A DNA stretch of 64,000 nt, from assembly GCA_963514095.1 (NCBI GenBank), contig OY741273.1, positions 19,836,546 through 19,900,545 of the forward strand, written 5' to 3'. The number at the start of each line of letters is the position of its first letter. Position 1 is the stretch's first letter. The notes beneath the pieces were generated by a model, which worked only from the letters and a program-made list of their open reading frames with translations, was not told the origin of the DNA and did not search any database. Shown here in pieces: positions 35,501 through 47,581 of this stretch. Source of the stretch: Eutrigla gurnardus (Eukaryota > Chordata > Actinopteri > Perciformes > Triglidae). The position numbers and the translations under genes are program-made.

Positions 35501-38280
35501 CCCAAAACTAGCAACCACTCTGGTTTAGGTTCACTTAAGGTTGGCTGACTTTTAAGGTGGGGGCAGCTATTCTCCCGACAAGTTGCTCCTCAGCGTTTTG
35601 CTTTTTTTATTGATAGCATTAATGGGCGCAGACTCTTATTGTTGGTTTATCTTTATGATTAATAATTAACATCCCACGTCTGTATCTCTCTGCTACTGAC
35701 TGTCCCTTTTGTCTGAGTAAAAGGATAAATGTGATAGTCATGAGGGAAAAAACACTGTAGTTAGATGGTTTTCACTTGTTCCTGCCAATAGAGGCACTTT
35801 TTTTTGCAGATTCTCTGATAAAAATGGAATGAGAAATGCTAAGCTCTCACTTGTCTTGTTCATTTAGTTTTTTTTTAACATTTTTCAAACAAGAACAACC
35901 AACTACAGTGATGCTCATTTTATTTTCCCATTCCCTGTTATAACGAGTGCGGTGGGTATCGTTTTCATCCTTTGTGTTTGTGATGATGGCACACAACGCC
36001 TACTGTGGCAGGAAATAGCACAGCAGTGTTTTAAGTGCTTTGCCGGGTGTTTAATGTCCGTCTTTCAATCATGAAACGTTACAGGTGTGAGATGAGAACA
36101 GAATGGAGGCCGAGTTCAAAGATGGGTGGGCTCCCAGCAAGGGTGCCGGAAGTAGAGAGTTGTTGACGTTTTGTATTAATAACCGCAAATAATGTGAAAT
36201 CCAATGCTTTGTTCCCATCGGCTGATTTTCCTGCATGTGACGTACAAAAAAAGCCATTGTTTTTTCTTTAAGAACCGTGTAAATGTGTGCATTCTTCACA
36301 GTAAACCGTTTTGCTTTTGGTCACATTACAGCTGGGAGAGGAGAATTACAGAAACCATATCAGAAGTGACAGGTTTGCAAAATAGACTCCCGCTCTTGTT
36401 CACAGATGACTTTGACTTGTAAATCTTCCTGACGGTTTACTCATTAAAACACATGTCTGGAAGGGATGTGAAAGAACGAGAGCCGTGGACCGTGGAGCTC
36501 ACACATTAAAAAGGGATACAAACTCATCTCGAAAGTACGGATGTAAGCTCTTTGACTGCGTATTTGAAGACGTTGTATTAAACAGGGGAGTCCAGAGAAG
36601 AGAAATAGCTAACGAGCTCATCGTTTGCTGTATTTTCTCTTATTTCTATTCAATGTATTGGAGAAGAGACATTTTCATTATTGCACCAAGGAGAACATGA
36701 CAGTTTGACGTTCAGGCTGTCGTCGCTCTGTGAGAGCCTGTGGAGAGAAAGCACGCCAGATAAAACACACAGATCGGCCGTCGACTATACACTCGACTGG
36801 ATGTTGTGTGGCTCTCTCCGGTTAAAGTGCTGCAAGAGAAAACCCATCAGGCAACCGGAGGTATATAATCCTCTCGGGGAAACAGAGGAGGATTCTTATC
36901 CAAAGAGGATCGGGTCTATAATGGCAAGAATAAAAGAGCTTTTTGATACTGTATAGCAGAGGTATGCCAAGGGCCGTTTGATGTTTATGAAGCATAAATG
37001 GGGGGGTATTACTTACTTAGACAGATTGAGCCAAAGTGTCTCATAAGCCAACTCAGCTGAATGAAGGGATCAGGGAATAAAGTGTTGAGGAGAAGGGCTG
37101 CTAGGGGAAGACTAAAACAGGGCTGCACTCGTCACTTAGGAGCCAAAAAACAGCTGGATCCAAATTGGATTTTCTTTCAATAACCGTGAACTCATTGATG
37201 TTCACACAGAGGCAGAGGGTTTAGGGTGAGCTGCAGTTCATTTTCTGCCAAGGTTAATTGCTCAGAATCTTGTATTGGTAAAGTGAGATTTTGCACATTT
37301 GTCTGGGTGGGATGCCTTGGGCAATTAAGGCAAAAAACACTAAAGTTGGACCTATTGTTTACTGTATACTGGATGGATAAGGAATAATGGTTTTGGATAG
37401 GGGGATGTTATCCATAAGGAGTATGCATTAATATGTATTTTATTAATACTCACATAGGTTAAATAAGTTTACCTTGATCGTGTGTTGGTTTGCACAAACA
37501 TCTCACTATGGGTGCTTCTGTTTGCATTTAATTTCCCTGCAATATTAAGAATTGATCCTGTGAGCATACTCTGCTAAAGTACTCATATCATGTTGTTTTT
37601 CACAAGATATTATATATGAAAAACCTCCCTTCTTGAATCTCAGAAAGGTGCCAAATGCATTATGTTTCCAATCGACGCCCCCACTGCAATGGAAAAAACT
37701 TCCTACACAACAGCAGAAATATTGTGGGTCAGCAGCAGCTATCCCCCTGCTGTGAGGACACTGATGCATTTGGACATCAAATATGAAGAACAAAATCCAT
37801 TGTCCAAATTATGTGCACACATGTAGCCAAAGCCAAAATGACATTTGGACATTCCGAAGTAGACAAATTGTGTGGGTGTCTTTTCAGTGTGACATTCTGT
37901 CTTTTTGTTACTGACCATTCGCAGTGGCTCAGCAAGAAAGTGCTGTTTAAGGCAACACGATAGTTATTGAAGCCTCATAATTCAACTTTAATAAAAATCA
38001 ACTTTAGAACGTTTTTTGCCACAGAGAGAGGACTGTGGATTTTGCCTATAGCCATAACGAGTCTTCCTGACCAGTGTCGAGGAGGTAAGACTCTTGATAG
38101 AGGAGTATAATTAGCACCTTCACATTGTTGCTGAGCATGTGCATCTCCTCAGGCCCACCATCTACCTTTTTTAATGCCCCAGCAGGGTAATATGCCATGA
38201 CAGAGCATTTATCAACCTAAACCTAAAAATATATAGGCGAGTAGAAAATCAGTGCTTAAGTTATGTCATGTGAACTACTC
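32516..38280. other. Non-coding stretch of 5.8 kb, no gene seen
   Basis: Holds T runs near 32617, 32660 and 32948, and an imperfect GA tract at 35415-35436. Enhancer-like sequence occurs at 33290-33420 (GTTAATTAATTTGCTTGTCAG) and 35600-35700. A strong donor-like GAG/GTAAGAC at 38084/38085 follows a weak acceptor (TTTGCCTATAG, 38051), enclosing 33 nt open in one frame. A 91-codon plus-strand frame at 36681-36956 is unrecognised and probably chance. Confidence 0.5.
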
Positions 38281-38293
38281 TGTGCGTGTGTGT

Positions 38294-38366
<73 letters not shown>
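38281..38366. repeat. (TG)n microsatellite, 86 bp
   Basis: About 43 TG units with one CG and one TATG interruption near the left end; the right 68 bp are pure. Confidence 0.97.
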
Positions 38367-38368
<2 letters not shown>

Positions 38369-38816
38369 GATGTGACCCTCGGTGAAGAGAACGCAGAGGA
38401 AACAGCAGCATGCCTTTAAATGAAACGAAAATGTAGCGTCATGGATTTTTTTTCTGTTAATTCGGCTTAGGTGTGGTGGAAAAACTTGCTGAAACCTGAT
38501 TTCCATGAATTGCATGATATTCAGCATTTTTCATATATGGTTATTCTCCTCTCCGCATTGTGGAAATCATAAGGTCCTACTTATTGAAGACTGAGATCCA
38601 TAAGGGAACGTCTATAAACAGCCGGCTTAAGGGACCTACTGAAAAAAACGTCCCTGGCAAGATGATTACAGGCTGCAATGGAGGGGGGTCAAATTATTTT
38701 CCGTACAAGTCGTTATGCAGCTGATATATTCATATCGATATTGTAGTGTCATGAAATAACAATTGCCAATTTAAATTAGCTTATATACAAATACGCTACA
38801 ATTATATTAGCATGTA
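38367..38816. other. Non-coding stretch, nothing recognised
   Basis: No repeat ends or coding signal. Confidence 0.5.
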
Positions 38817-38824
38817 ATTCAAAT

Positions 38825-39422
38825 CAGAGATGCACCGATCCAGTTTTTTCCGATCCAATCTGATACCGATACCTGGGCTGAGCATATCTGCCGATACCAG
38901 ATACCGATCAGATACTACTGTTGAATGAATGAACCGTATACCTTGCCATGTGAGTGAAGGCATCAGGCTTGACATAAACATTAAAGGTAACAAATTAACA
39001 CAGATATAAATGTACTTAATATTATTTATTAACAAATAACAAAGTGTACATTAGCAGCAAAAATAAATAAATAACACTTGTAACCATGTAAAGTGCACTG
39101 CAAACATATATTTTAAAATGTAATATAAAGTATAGCAGATGCCTGAAACCCAACAAACAATGGCTTAATGAACCGGCGCTTGCTCCATGTTGCTCTGTGT
39201 TTGCTCATCACTAGCTGCTCTGCGTGATGACGCAACCAGCGTTGCAAACATAGAATTGAAGTGACTAGATTGCTGTAACTGTATTGCTGTGTATGATATT
39301 AATAAAAATGAAATGACTGGATCGGAATGCTGGATCGGCCGCAGTCATCCGATAGCCGATCCAGCTTATTAGTCAATATCAGAGCCGATATCCGATCTGG
39401 GTATTGGATCGGTGCATCTCTA
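38825..39422. mobile_element. Complete non-autonomous hAT element (598 bp)
   Basis: Terminal inverted repeats are (C/T)AGAGATGCACCGATCC: CAGAGATGCACCG at 38825 and the complement of TAGAGATGCACCG ending at 39422. An exact 8-bp target duplication ATTCAAAT flanks it (38817-38824 and 39423-39430), diagnostic of hAT transposition. Multiple subterminal CCGAT/ATCGG words near both ends probably bind transposase. The interior has no transposase frame, so it must have been moved in trans. The exact duplication suggests a fairly recent insertion. Confidence 0.9.
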
Positions 39423-39560
39423 ATTCAAATGTGGAGGATAAAACAGGATCATGTCAAAATAATTATGAAGAATATTTTATATAAAGTTTTTGAACTTTGG
39501 CACTCCTACGGCAGGTCAAATTGCCAGATCTTAATGGAATATTCAGTGTCACATAACAGC
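39423..39560. other. Spacer between repeats
   Basis: Starts with the hAT target-site copy ATTCAAAT; otherwise unremarkable. Confidence 0.5.
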
Positions 39561-39562
39561 AA

Positions 39563-39660
39563 AACATAATAATAATAATAATACATTTTATTTGTTGGCA
39601 CCTTTCAAACACCCAAGGTCACCTTACATGATAAATTCAATTCAATTCAATTTTATATTG
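39563..39660. repeat. AAT repeat, fish dispersed-repeat piece and (AATTC)n
   Basis: (AAT)n is followed by ACATTTTATTTGTTGGCACC and CACCCAAGGTCACCTTACA, a dispersed motif common in fish genomes, then AATTCAATTCAATTCAATTTT at 39633-39653. Probably remnants of short retroposons; classification uncertain. Confidence 0.5.
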
Positions 39661-40204
39661 TCAAACAACAGAAGTCATCTCAGGACACTTAATATTGAGC
39701 AGGACATCTGGAGGAAATGTGCCACCACTGACCACAATTCCCTGCATCCTGTTGACCCTGTGCCTTAGATAAATGTAGACTGCCATTAAGGGAAGAGGGG
39801 TCCTAATCAATGTGGATATACATGGTAATGTATCCAGCCGGCATTTTATGTAAGTGCCCATTGTTCAAAAGCAGTGACTAAATGTGCTGTTGACCATGCA
39901 AAACACTTTCCTCATTAGCGTATTGAGTGTTTTATTAACCAAAACGAAGCCAATCGCTATGCCCTCGGGGACCCCTTTGTCCCTCTCGCTGTCTCTCTCG
40001 GGTTAAAAGTGCAGAAAAAACCCTGTTTTTAGATCATCTACACAGAAGTCGAGACCAGGCAGCAGCGCAGACGATCAATGTGATTCAACCCACTTTACTA
40101 AATGGTTTCCTATAGATGGACGTTATAATAGGCTAGTAAAAAGCTCTGTATACTGAATGGATGTGTAACTCTTCATTCCCTTCACTAATTAAATTATATC
40201 TCTT
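39661..40204. other. Non-coding stretch, nothing recognised
   Basis: No coding signal or element ends seen. Confidence 0.5.
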
Positions 40205-40360
40205 CATGAAATTAAAGGTTAATTTAGTGTAACCCCAGTTCTATACGCACAGGCGGAGCCCACTACTGGCCTTGACTGGAATATGGATGTATTATTCTCC
40301 TCCAATCACAAGCATGAATATGCCCAAATGTTTGTCGACCCGTGCTGTAATTATTCATAG
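40205..40360. repeat. Possible fish interspersed repeat fragment
   Basis: GTGTAACCCCAGTTCTATAC, GGAGCCCACTACTGGCC and CAATCACAAGCATGAATATG recall a dispersed fish repeat. Limits and family are from memory and uncertain. Confidence 0.3.
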
Positions 40361-41930
40361 CCTGATTGTGAATGTATTATTTATAACTCCAATGGTGTTG
40401 AGATGTATCAGATCAGTCCAATCAGCCGCAGCGTCCACCCAATAGCTGATATCCAAAGAGGGTGGCGCTTCTGCCGTTAAATTACTTCCATGAAGGCCGC
40501 TCTTCTGTACCCTCGCTCTTGGCTCCTCAGAGATCCCTCCTCGCTCTTCACAGCAGAAGTTAGAGCTTTGGGATGGCTTTTGAGATGGCAGAGCGGAATG
40601 AATTATGGCTCTAGCTAGGATCAAGGAGCAAGGAAATATCAAGTAAGAGACCTGGGATGTGCCCTATAAGGCTGCACACAGGGCAGCTTATCTATCCCGA
40701 ACCCTCTTCACCAGCTCGCCTGGAGGTGCAGCAGCTGATAACATGTGTGTCCTCTACCTGTGTGAGGAGGGATGAAGGAGGAACCAACATAACACTCTCT
40801 CCTTCCTCACCCCTCATTTCTTACGCCTCGCCTTGGAGGGTGAGTGAGCGGAAAATCATGGCTGAAACTGGGATTTCTTCAACCGACGTTTAAAGTACTG
40901 AGTGACTGATGAAATTGATCTGTAAAAAAGCCCAGATGGTGACCGTGTAACATATCGGAGTTGTGTGAATCACAGCCTACACATGCTGAGAGCCCACAGT
41001 AGCTCGAAACGTCCCATCGCGGTTGCGACTCCTTAAATCAGGTTACGTATTGGGCTAGCCAGACTAACAAGAGAGAATTGTTAAAAGCACAGCTGAAGTC
41101 AACTTTATGCTGATTTCCCCCCCATAAAGCTAATTGGTAATTGTAAAGCAGGCCCGAAAAAACCAAAGGATGAAATAAATCTAATAAGACAAAACATGAC
41201 CTTCTGCACAGGCTGAAAACATGAATCACACCCAGTTCTGTAGGCAACTTGACAACCACTCAATTCCAAATTGGGCAAATTCCAAATGTCCTCAAAGCCT
41301 TGGTGGGCTCCGTCCCTGAGAGTGAATTGGTCTTTCATTTTGAACGGCACTATTTTAGTCTAAGTAAGCCTTTTTTCTTTCCTAAAATTATTGTTCACAT
41401 GCATTGCAATGGTTATTGTTGTTTTTAAAAACCTAAATTACTACCACTACTGATAATACCTACTAGTCCTTTGTTCAAATAACTCAGACTATCCTTTGTA
41501 GATGTTCAGAGCCAAAGCAGGAAGTATACTGTGATATTCTACTGCAGTGTCCTCCCAAACAGAATGACAGCCATTTCAGCTGGTGCTCCAAAAAAGGACA
41601 TCAACAGCGGCACGCTATTTTAGAATGATGAAGGAGGAACGGCTCCCTCCAAACATCAGTCTCTAACATGAAAGATCACTTTTCTTTTCAAGTTTCCAAA
41701 CCATTTTCAATGTCGGATTATTTTCTTTTTCTTTTTCAATAGTTATAGTTCCATCACCGGAAGCTGTAATAAAAAGTAGCAAAAGGCAATGAAGAACAAC
41801 CCACTTAGTCATTAAGGTGCTGGGGCCTATTTGAGCAAGACATTAGCTGTGCTGCAATCACTGCCGTCCAGTGTGCTACACTGTTCTCATATTGAGCTGG
41901 CGTTGTGCCTAGAAAAACACACACACAAAG
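40361..41930. other. Non-coding stretch, nothing recognised
   Basis: No supported gene. Overlapping small open frames on both strands are chance. Confidence 0.5.
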
Positions 41931-41934
41931 CAAA

Positions 41935-42335
41935 GAACCTTCAGAGGAATATTGATCTTCTCATAGGCAATGCCACAGAAGTCAGATGGATAATTCGGAA
42001 GCCACAGTAGGTGGACGGGAGCTGCGATAGACTTGCCGTCTGGCAGATAGTATTAAAGGTGCCAGCACAGTGTTCGTAACAGAGCACTTTTGGAGCCAGC
42101 ATCAAGCCGCCATTCGAAGAACTGTAGATTATTGGCACCTCCACGTTGGTTTGTGTAACAGTGTGTTTGAACAAATTCAGACAGAGACTCCTTCCATTTG
42201 TGATATATAATGGATGTTTTGTGATCATCATTAGAACTAACATGGTGTAGGTGATCAGGAAACATGATACGTTTTCCCTTAGATGTTTGACCTCCAGAGA
42301 AAGTATTCGCCGCCATTTTCACAGCAGGCTTATAC
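41935..42335 (-). mobile_element. Unclassified fish interspersed repeat
   Basis: On the minus strand it begins near AAAATGGCGGCGAATACTTT (about 42319 downward) and runs through CATCTAAGGGAAAACGTATC, ATCCATTATATATCACAAAT, CAACGTGGAGGTGCCAATAA and CTGCCAGACGGCAAGTCTAT to TCTGAAGG near 41940. This order matches a high-copy repeat I recognise from percomorph genomes but cannot place in a class. It explains two overlapping minus-strand open frames of about 100 codons, which should not be annotated as genes. Confidence 0.55.
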
Positions 42336-42682
42336 ATGTTTAATGAGGTTAAAATGAAACAAAACAGCCAAACCTACTGCAGGTTTCTGCCCCGGGTGAC
42401 TTTCTCTCATAATGTTCTCCACACCCACTGAGAATAACCAACAGCACGGGCATATCTCTACAGAAATGCATTCAACTCCGAAAGCGGCACATCAAGCAGT
42501 GTTTGTTTGTTACACATACGTGTCAGGCCTCTTGGTAAGAAATAACATTTCCCTCTCCAAGTCTTTCAGGAGGTTAATTCTGGCAAACGGTCTGATTCAC
42601 TGGTTTTACTCTAATTTCATGCTGCATTTCTGTTTGGAAACAACCATCAACGAAGGGGGGTAATAATTAGACACAGCATGTA
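42336..42682. other. Non-coding stretch, nothing recognised
   Basis: Nothing beyond short chance frames. Confidence 0.5.
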
Positions 42683-42700
42683 GTGTGTGTGTGTGTGTGT
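42683..42700. repeat. Short (GT)9 microsatellite
   Basis: Nine GT units. Confidence 0.9.
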
Positions 42701-42764
42701 TCAGACAGACACACAGTTGTCATGGTTGCAGCTATGCCTGGAAATATCCAATTAATAGAGAAGA

Positions 42765-42915
42765 TTAATATGGATTTGACAAATTTTTTGGGGGTGTTTG
42801 ACATGATTATTATCATTATTTAATCAGCTGTGATTGCATTAATCACTCATGAAATAATGACCAATTAGCTGCAATCCATTTCAGTGTGATTTGAATGGTT
42901 TTGTTTAGCCCTGAG
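42765..42915. promoter_or_regulatory. Possible conserved non-coding element
   Basis: Compact AT-rich but non-repetitive block with ATTTAATCAGCTGTGATTGC, ATTAATCACTCATGAAATAA and CCAATTAGCTGCAATCCATT: an E box and several homeodomain cores, typical of deeply conserved vertebrate elements. No alignment available. Confidence 0.28.
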
Positions 42916-43077
42916 GCTGCTCACTCTGGACGATTAGAATTGACTAGAGATGACTAGAGAGCACATGATGATAGAGTATTACAGTATGCCAGTATAGGTG
43001 AAGCCTTGTAGGTTATATGATTGCTGTGCTGTAAGAAAAGTCTATATTCTCTAGATCACAACAGACAGCATCCCTGC

Positions 43078-43649
43078 TTTAAAGGAGTCATAACCTGGTT
43101 TTATACGTATCCAGCCCCCCTTGGATCGCTTTGGATCAATTCGTAAAACTTATTAGAAAAAAAAAAAAAAAATTTAATCAAACATTGAGCTTGTTCTGAC
43201 CCTTTTTCGTACCGCAATTTTATCACGCGAGATTACGCGCGAGGTTTTGACTGGTCCGGATGTGCATTGTATAATATGTAATGAGGCGCGCGTTGATTCG
43301 CCGCAGGAAGGACAGAGCCGGGGGGGGCTTGCCTGCATGCAGACTCCAAAACATAATGGCGGCGCTTCGGCGATTTCAGGTAGCGGACGGGGCGGGGTTG
43401 GGTGGTGAAAGAGGGGTGGGCTTATGCAAGTAGCCGCCACGGTGACGTCACCGAAGGCGCAGAATCAAAATCTCGTGCTTTAGGAATGCACACCCTTGTG
43501 TGCTATTCCTGTTCGGAAAAAGAGCAGAAGCGAAAAAACGGCGCCACTTTCAAACTCCAGCCTTTCAGGCAAGTTTCAACTGAGGTCAAACACAGATATG
43601 CATGTTTTAACAAGAGAAATTGCGATTTCCTGGTGATGACTCCTTTAAA
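43078..43649. mobile_element. TTAA-type MITE (572 bp)
   Basis: Inverted ends TTTAAAGGAGTCATAACCTGG (43078) and the complement TTTAAAGGAGTCATCACCAGG (to 43649) match at 19 of 21 bases. The TTAA at each border is compatible with piggyBac-type insertion, whose target is TTAA. The interior has an A run (43157-43172), CpG-rich GCGCGCG sequence and no transposase. Minus- and plus-strand frames of 88-93 codons within it are artefacts. Confidence 0.7.
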
Positions 43650-44648
43650 CAACATTGCACATTCATTTTTTATGGCAATTTAAACTTCTAATTTTAACAG
43701 AGTTACTGGTTCGAGGCTGTTCCAAAAAATAGTGTATTTCCAATTCAAGTTTCCTTTCGCTGTGCATTCTCTTCACAAAAGTTTGAGGCGCTTCTTCTAA
43801 AATAAACCCTATTTGGGCTGACTCACACCTGTTTCTATTGGCCCTGGTGTCACTGTGCCCTCTGCACTGGGCACCAAAATACCAAACAGGTGCGTAAAGC
43901 GAATTAGACGGAAAATGCCAACCCTGTCAGAGTGCTGCTTCCGTTGTGCCTCCACGGAAGGATGGACGCTTTTTAAAATCTGAGAAGAGATGGTGTCGTC
44001 AGGTTAAAAGCTTTCATACCAAGGGGTAGAAAGTGAGTGAAAGGGTGAGTGAGTTAAGCCCAAAAGCAAAGAGTCAGTTCACCTACATCACACAAAAAAA
44101 AAAAAAAAACACAATGCTGCATTTATTTCAAATGCATTTTTCAATGTTATAGTATGGCAGCGGCTTGGAAATATAAACAGCAGAGGCAAAAAGAGTAGCT
44201 GAGAAAAGCACATCACAGATACCTACATGACTCAATATCATGCAGTCCTGGTTCGGCCCTCACGGCATCAGTCTAACTAACTGATGAGCGAGAATCCAAA
44301 AGAGTTGGCACAGTTGAAACATATGACACTTTTTATCCTCGCAGCTAGTCCTGACGGAGCATTTTACCCTCAATTTTGCGTGAGAGGTAAGATAAGTGAA
44401 GCTGAAAATCAAAACCTTCAAATGTAAATGATGGTTGCAAGGAGGTACGATAACAGAGGGCATCAAACCGAAATTTGTCAGCAGGCCCATGTTTTTTATT
44501 ATTCAGTTATTTTCTATCCTGTGATGATGATGAGATCATATAACATTCTGGTCAAAGTTCCCTGCTCTACAGCACCTGCACGGCTCTCTAGCATTGAATG
44601 CGAAAAGCTTTGTGTGCTGCACTACCTGTTTCCTGGCTTCATTCATTA
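43650..44648. other. Non-coding stretch, nothing recognised
   Basis: Contains an A run at 44094-44109 and short GTGA repeats near 44033-44054. No gene signal. Confidence 0.5.
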
Positions 44649-44667
44649 ACACACATACACACACACA

Positions 44668-44735
<68 letters not shown>

Positions 44736-44736
44736 T
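44649..44736. repeat. (CA)n microsatellite, 88 bp
   Basis: About 40 CA units with a few AA or AT interruptions near both ends. Confidence 0.97.
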
Positions 44737-47505
44737 ATTGTTTAGAGAGTTTTTAACTGACTGCAACTAATTTTGGAGGAGAACTGGGAATTTGGCTGTT
44801 AAATGTGGGCGACTGCCAATTAAAACTCTGCTATCGGCTTCTTTCTCTGCCCCTGTCTGCATCACACGCTCTCATTTGCGGCAAATGATTGCTATTCAGA
44901 CGTTGCGTTGCATAATTTCCGTGACCAGGGACGTGGGAGTAGAAAGCCTCCACTGGCCTCCCTCACACTTCACTCCTTCCTTCCCTATCTACGAAAGTAC
45001 CATCAATATTTATGAAGGCATTTGAATAATGTGAATTGGAATGACACAATATCATTTCAAGAAGGGTCGAGGGAAAAGAAGCAGGAAGGTGAGGGGTGGA
45101 AAACGGCAGCGGCGGGGAAAGAATATTCCAGACCTGACATACGAGTCCTCCGTGGGGGTCGAGTCTTGGAGACGGGGGAGGTGTCAATCAATGAGGGCGG
45201 TGGTCCATGCTGTCAGAGGAGATGAGCAAATCTCAGAAGTGGTCACACATTACCTCTACGACACTGATAGTTGGACATGTGAGTCGTCTGCAGTAATTAC
45301 ACTGATGTCACGTGACTCTCAGAAGGATGTCACGGTAACAGGAAGAGGCTGTAGAGTGTGAATCAACTGACGGCAAATGGATATGTTTGTAATCGTGGTG
45401 TAGTGACACTCACATAGGAGCAGACGAGAAACAATGAGATTAGGTGGTGATAGAAAAGTGAATATTGCTCTCGAGAGAGAAGGAAAATGAAAAAAAAAAA
45501 GATAGTCACTGAGGGAGTGAGGTGAGGATGGCATCTCTCAAGAGGGAACATTTGAGAAGAAAGAGAGCTGTGGGTCTTATTGTGTGTCTTCTGTGTTGAT
45601 CCTCCTGCCTTGATGTCTACCTTAGGGAGAGACACCTCATGTTCCAGGAACAAGTAATACAATCTTTTTCAGCTGGGATAATAGTTCCAGGCTCTCAAAG
45701 ACACGCTTCCTTGGAACCGCCTCACCTCTGTCTTACAGAAAGAGAATAAAGTGGCAAAACATCGGCTATACAGTGCGAATGCAAACATAACATCGTGAAC
45801 AGTGAATTGTCAATGCAACATAATGGTCAGTGTTGCTTCAAAGGTCAGTTTTACCTACATATTAGGTGTGTTATTAAAATGTTTAATGGACAGTACGTCA
45901 ATTACATTAATCAGTATAAGAGAGGGGAAAGAATAGGAAGAATACTGTAGGGGTTCAAATCAGTGAAATTTATGAAATTTGAAAAATTATTGCTGAGTAA
46001 TTATACATCCAAAACAAGCTAATGGCTCTCTTTTTCTTAAAAGGTCTACGGTACTATTACTATAATTGTTTCTTGGCATTTGCTAATGATTATTGCCTTC
46101 TACGGAGGCTTACTCATAAATAAATGATATGCCCATAAAAATGCTAGTATCATTCCATAGTTCTCTATTTATTTTAGCACACAGCTATAAATGGGAAAGA
46201 CACAAGCTGTTTCTCAATAATCAAAAGTATTTTTCTTGTATGGGAAATAATCACCCAAGCAGAATGGAAAGAGAACCAACACAGTCACAATCAGTAAGGA
46301 TTCAGTTTAGCATCCTGCCCCCTCAAAAGAAATCAGTCGCTCTTCATCTTTTTGTTGGTGGGAAAAAAAATAATACTAATTCCTTCAACTACAACACAAT
46401 GCAATGTGCATAATGAGCTATTTAGATCCCCATCAGATTGACCAAAGCGCCTGTCATAGAAACGGTGTCCTTGCTCCGATCTTCTGAAAGGAGCAGAATC
46501 TATTTTCCTTATCGCCCGGAGCAGAAAAACAATGAGTTGAGAGGAAGAAAAGACCTGAATGAATGGGGGAGAGGGAGAAAGTGGTGGAAATTGATTTTGA
46601 ACAAGTGCTTTTATTTGACAAAAGCTTGGCATCTGGAGAGAAAATGGTCTCTTTGAATAAGTAGTGTGGTGGAAATGTGGTTTAGACCTGATAAAAAGAA
46701 AGCCAGAGGGGAGGTAGACGGAGACGATGGGTTGGGAGAAGATAAAGAGTGATTAAAGAAAATGAGAAAAGAGGCATCGCGGCGGCGAGAAAAACAAGCT
46801 GGGAAAACAAGAGTGAGCATGGGGAGAGGGAAAAGAGATGTTTGGGTGGGACACGAAGACGAACAATTGTTCTCCGTCCTTCAGGTTTCAAAATGCCAAC
46901 AAAGAGGAGACTTGCTGATAAACTCAAGATGTCTCTATTCTATTCATACACCCTTATTCATCACAGCAAAGTGCCATTAACTTAAGGTGAGTGGGTCGGG
47001 GGTTCTGAAGCATGGCTGATTCTCCGACTCCCGTTTGTTTGAGATTAATGAGACGCATGCTGATTTGGCCAAAAGCTGTTTTGAGCACTTAAATGCTGAG
47101 ACGATCAGCATGTTTACTGCTGTGTTTGTTAATTAACACATTGCATGTAAATGTTCCAACAACACTGTTATGAAATATTGTAATGCCTACAAAGGCATTG
47201 TTGCACAAATAATAACTATATAGTTCCCTGACAGCTAATCATGCATATTTACAGAACATTGCAGTTTTAGTCAATAACTGAAGAACACATACAGTACAGC
47301 CCAGTCCATCAGAAAGCAAATCCACTCACGTCATCTTCACCATCCCATGCTATTCATGATGGAAATTAGATCCAGCATGACATGCAGATGATTCACGGAC
47401 TGCAATGTAATCTGATGATGGAGAGGAATGTTACGACTGCTTCTGAGGACCACTTTATTCCTAAAATGGAAAAAAGGGGGGGCAGGTTTCATCAATATGA
47501 CTTAT

Positions 47506-47508
<3 letters not shown>
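44737..47508. other. Non-coding stretch; purine-rich, one exon-like interval
   Basis: 45.05-45.6 kb and 46.5-46.9 kb are purine-rich. Acceptor GTTCTCCGTCCTTCAG (ending 46884) and donor TTAAG/GTGAGTGG (46986/46987) enclose 102 nt open almost to the donor in two frames, each stopping just before it. That favours a cryptic exon or chance over a real coding exon. Confidence 0.45.

Positions 47509-47579
<71 letters not shown>
47509..47579. repeat. Pure (GA)35 microsatellite
   Basis: Seventy-one uninterrupted bases of GA, a homopurine mirror-repeat tract capable of triplex (H-DNA) formation. Confidence 0.98.

Positions 47580-47581
<2 letters not shown>

Noticed and set aside
36681..36956. Plus-strand frame of 91 codons with a charged C-terminal half
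   Set aside because: Briefly looked protein-like, but no family recognised and no splice sites or conservation evidence.
38041..38090. 33-nt interval bounded by TTTGCCTATAG and GAG/GTAAGAC
   Set aside because: The acceptor is too weak and only one frame is open.
41941..42337. Two overlapping minus-strand frames of 94-100 codons
   Set aside because: Lie inside an interspersed fish repeat and overlap in different frames.
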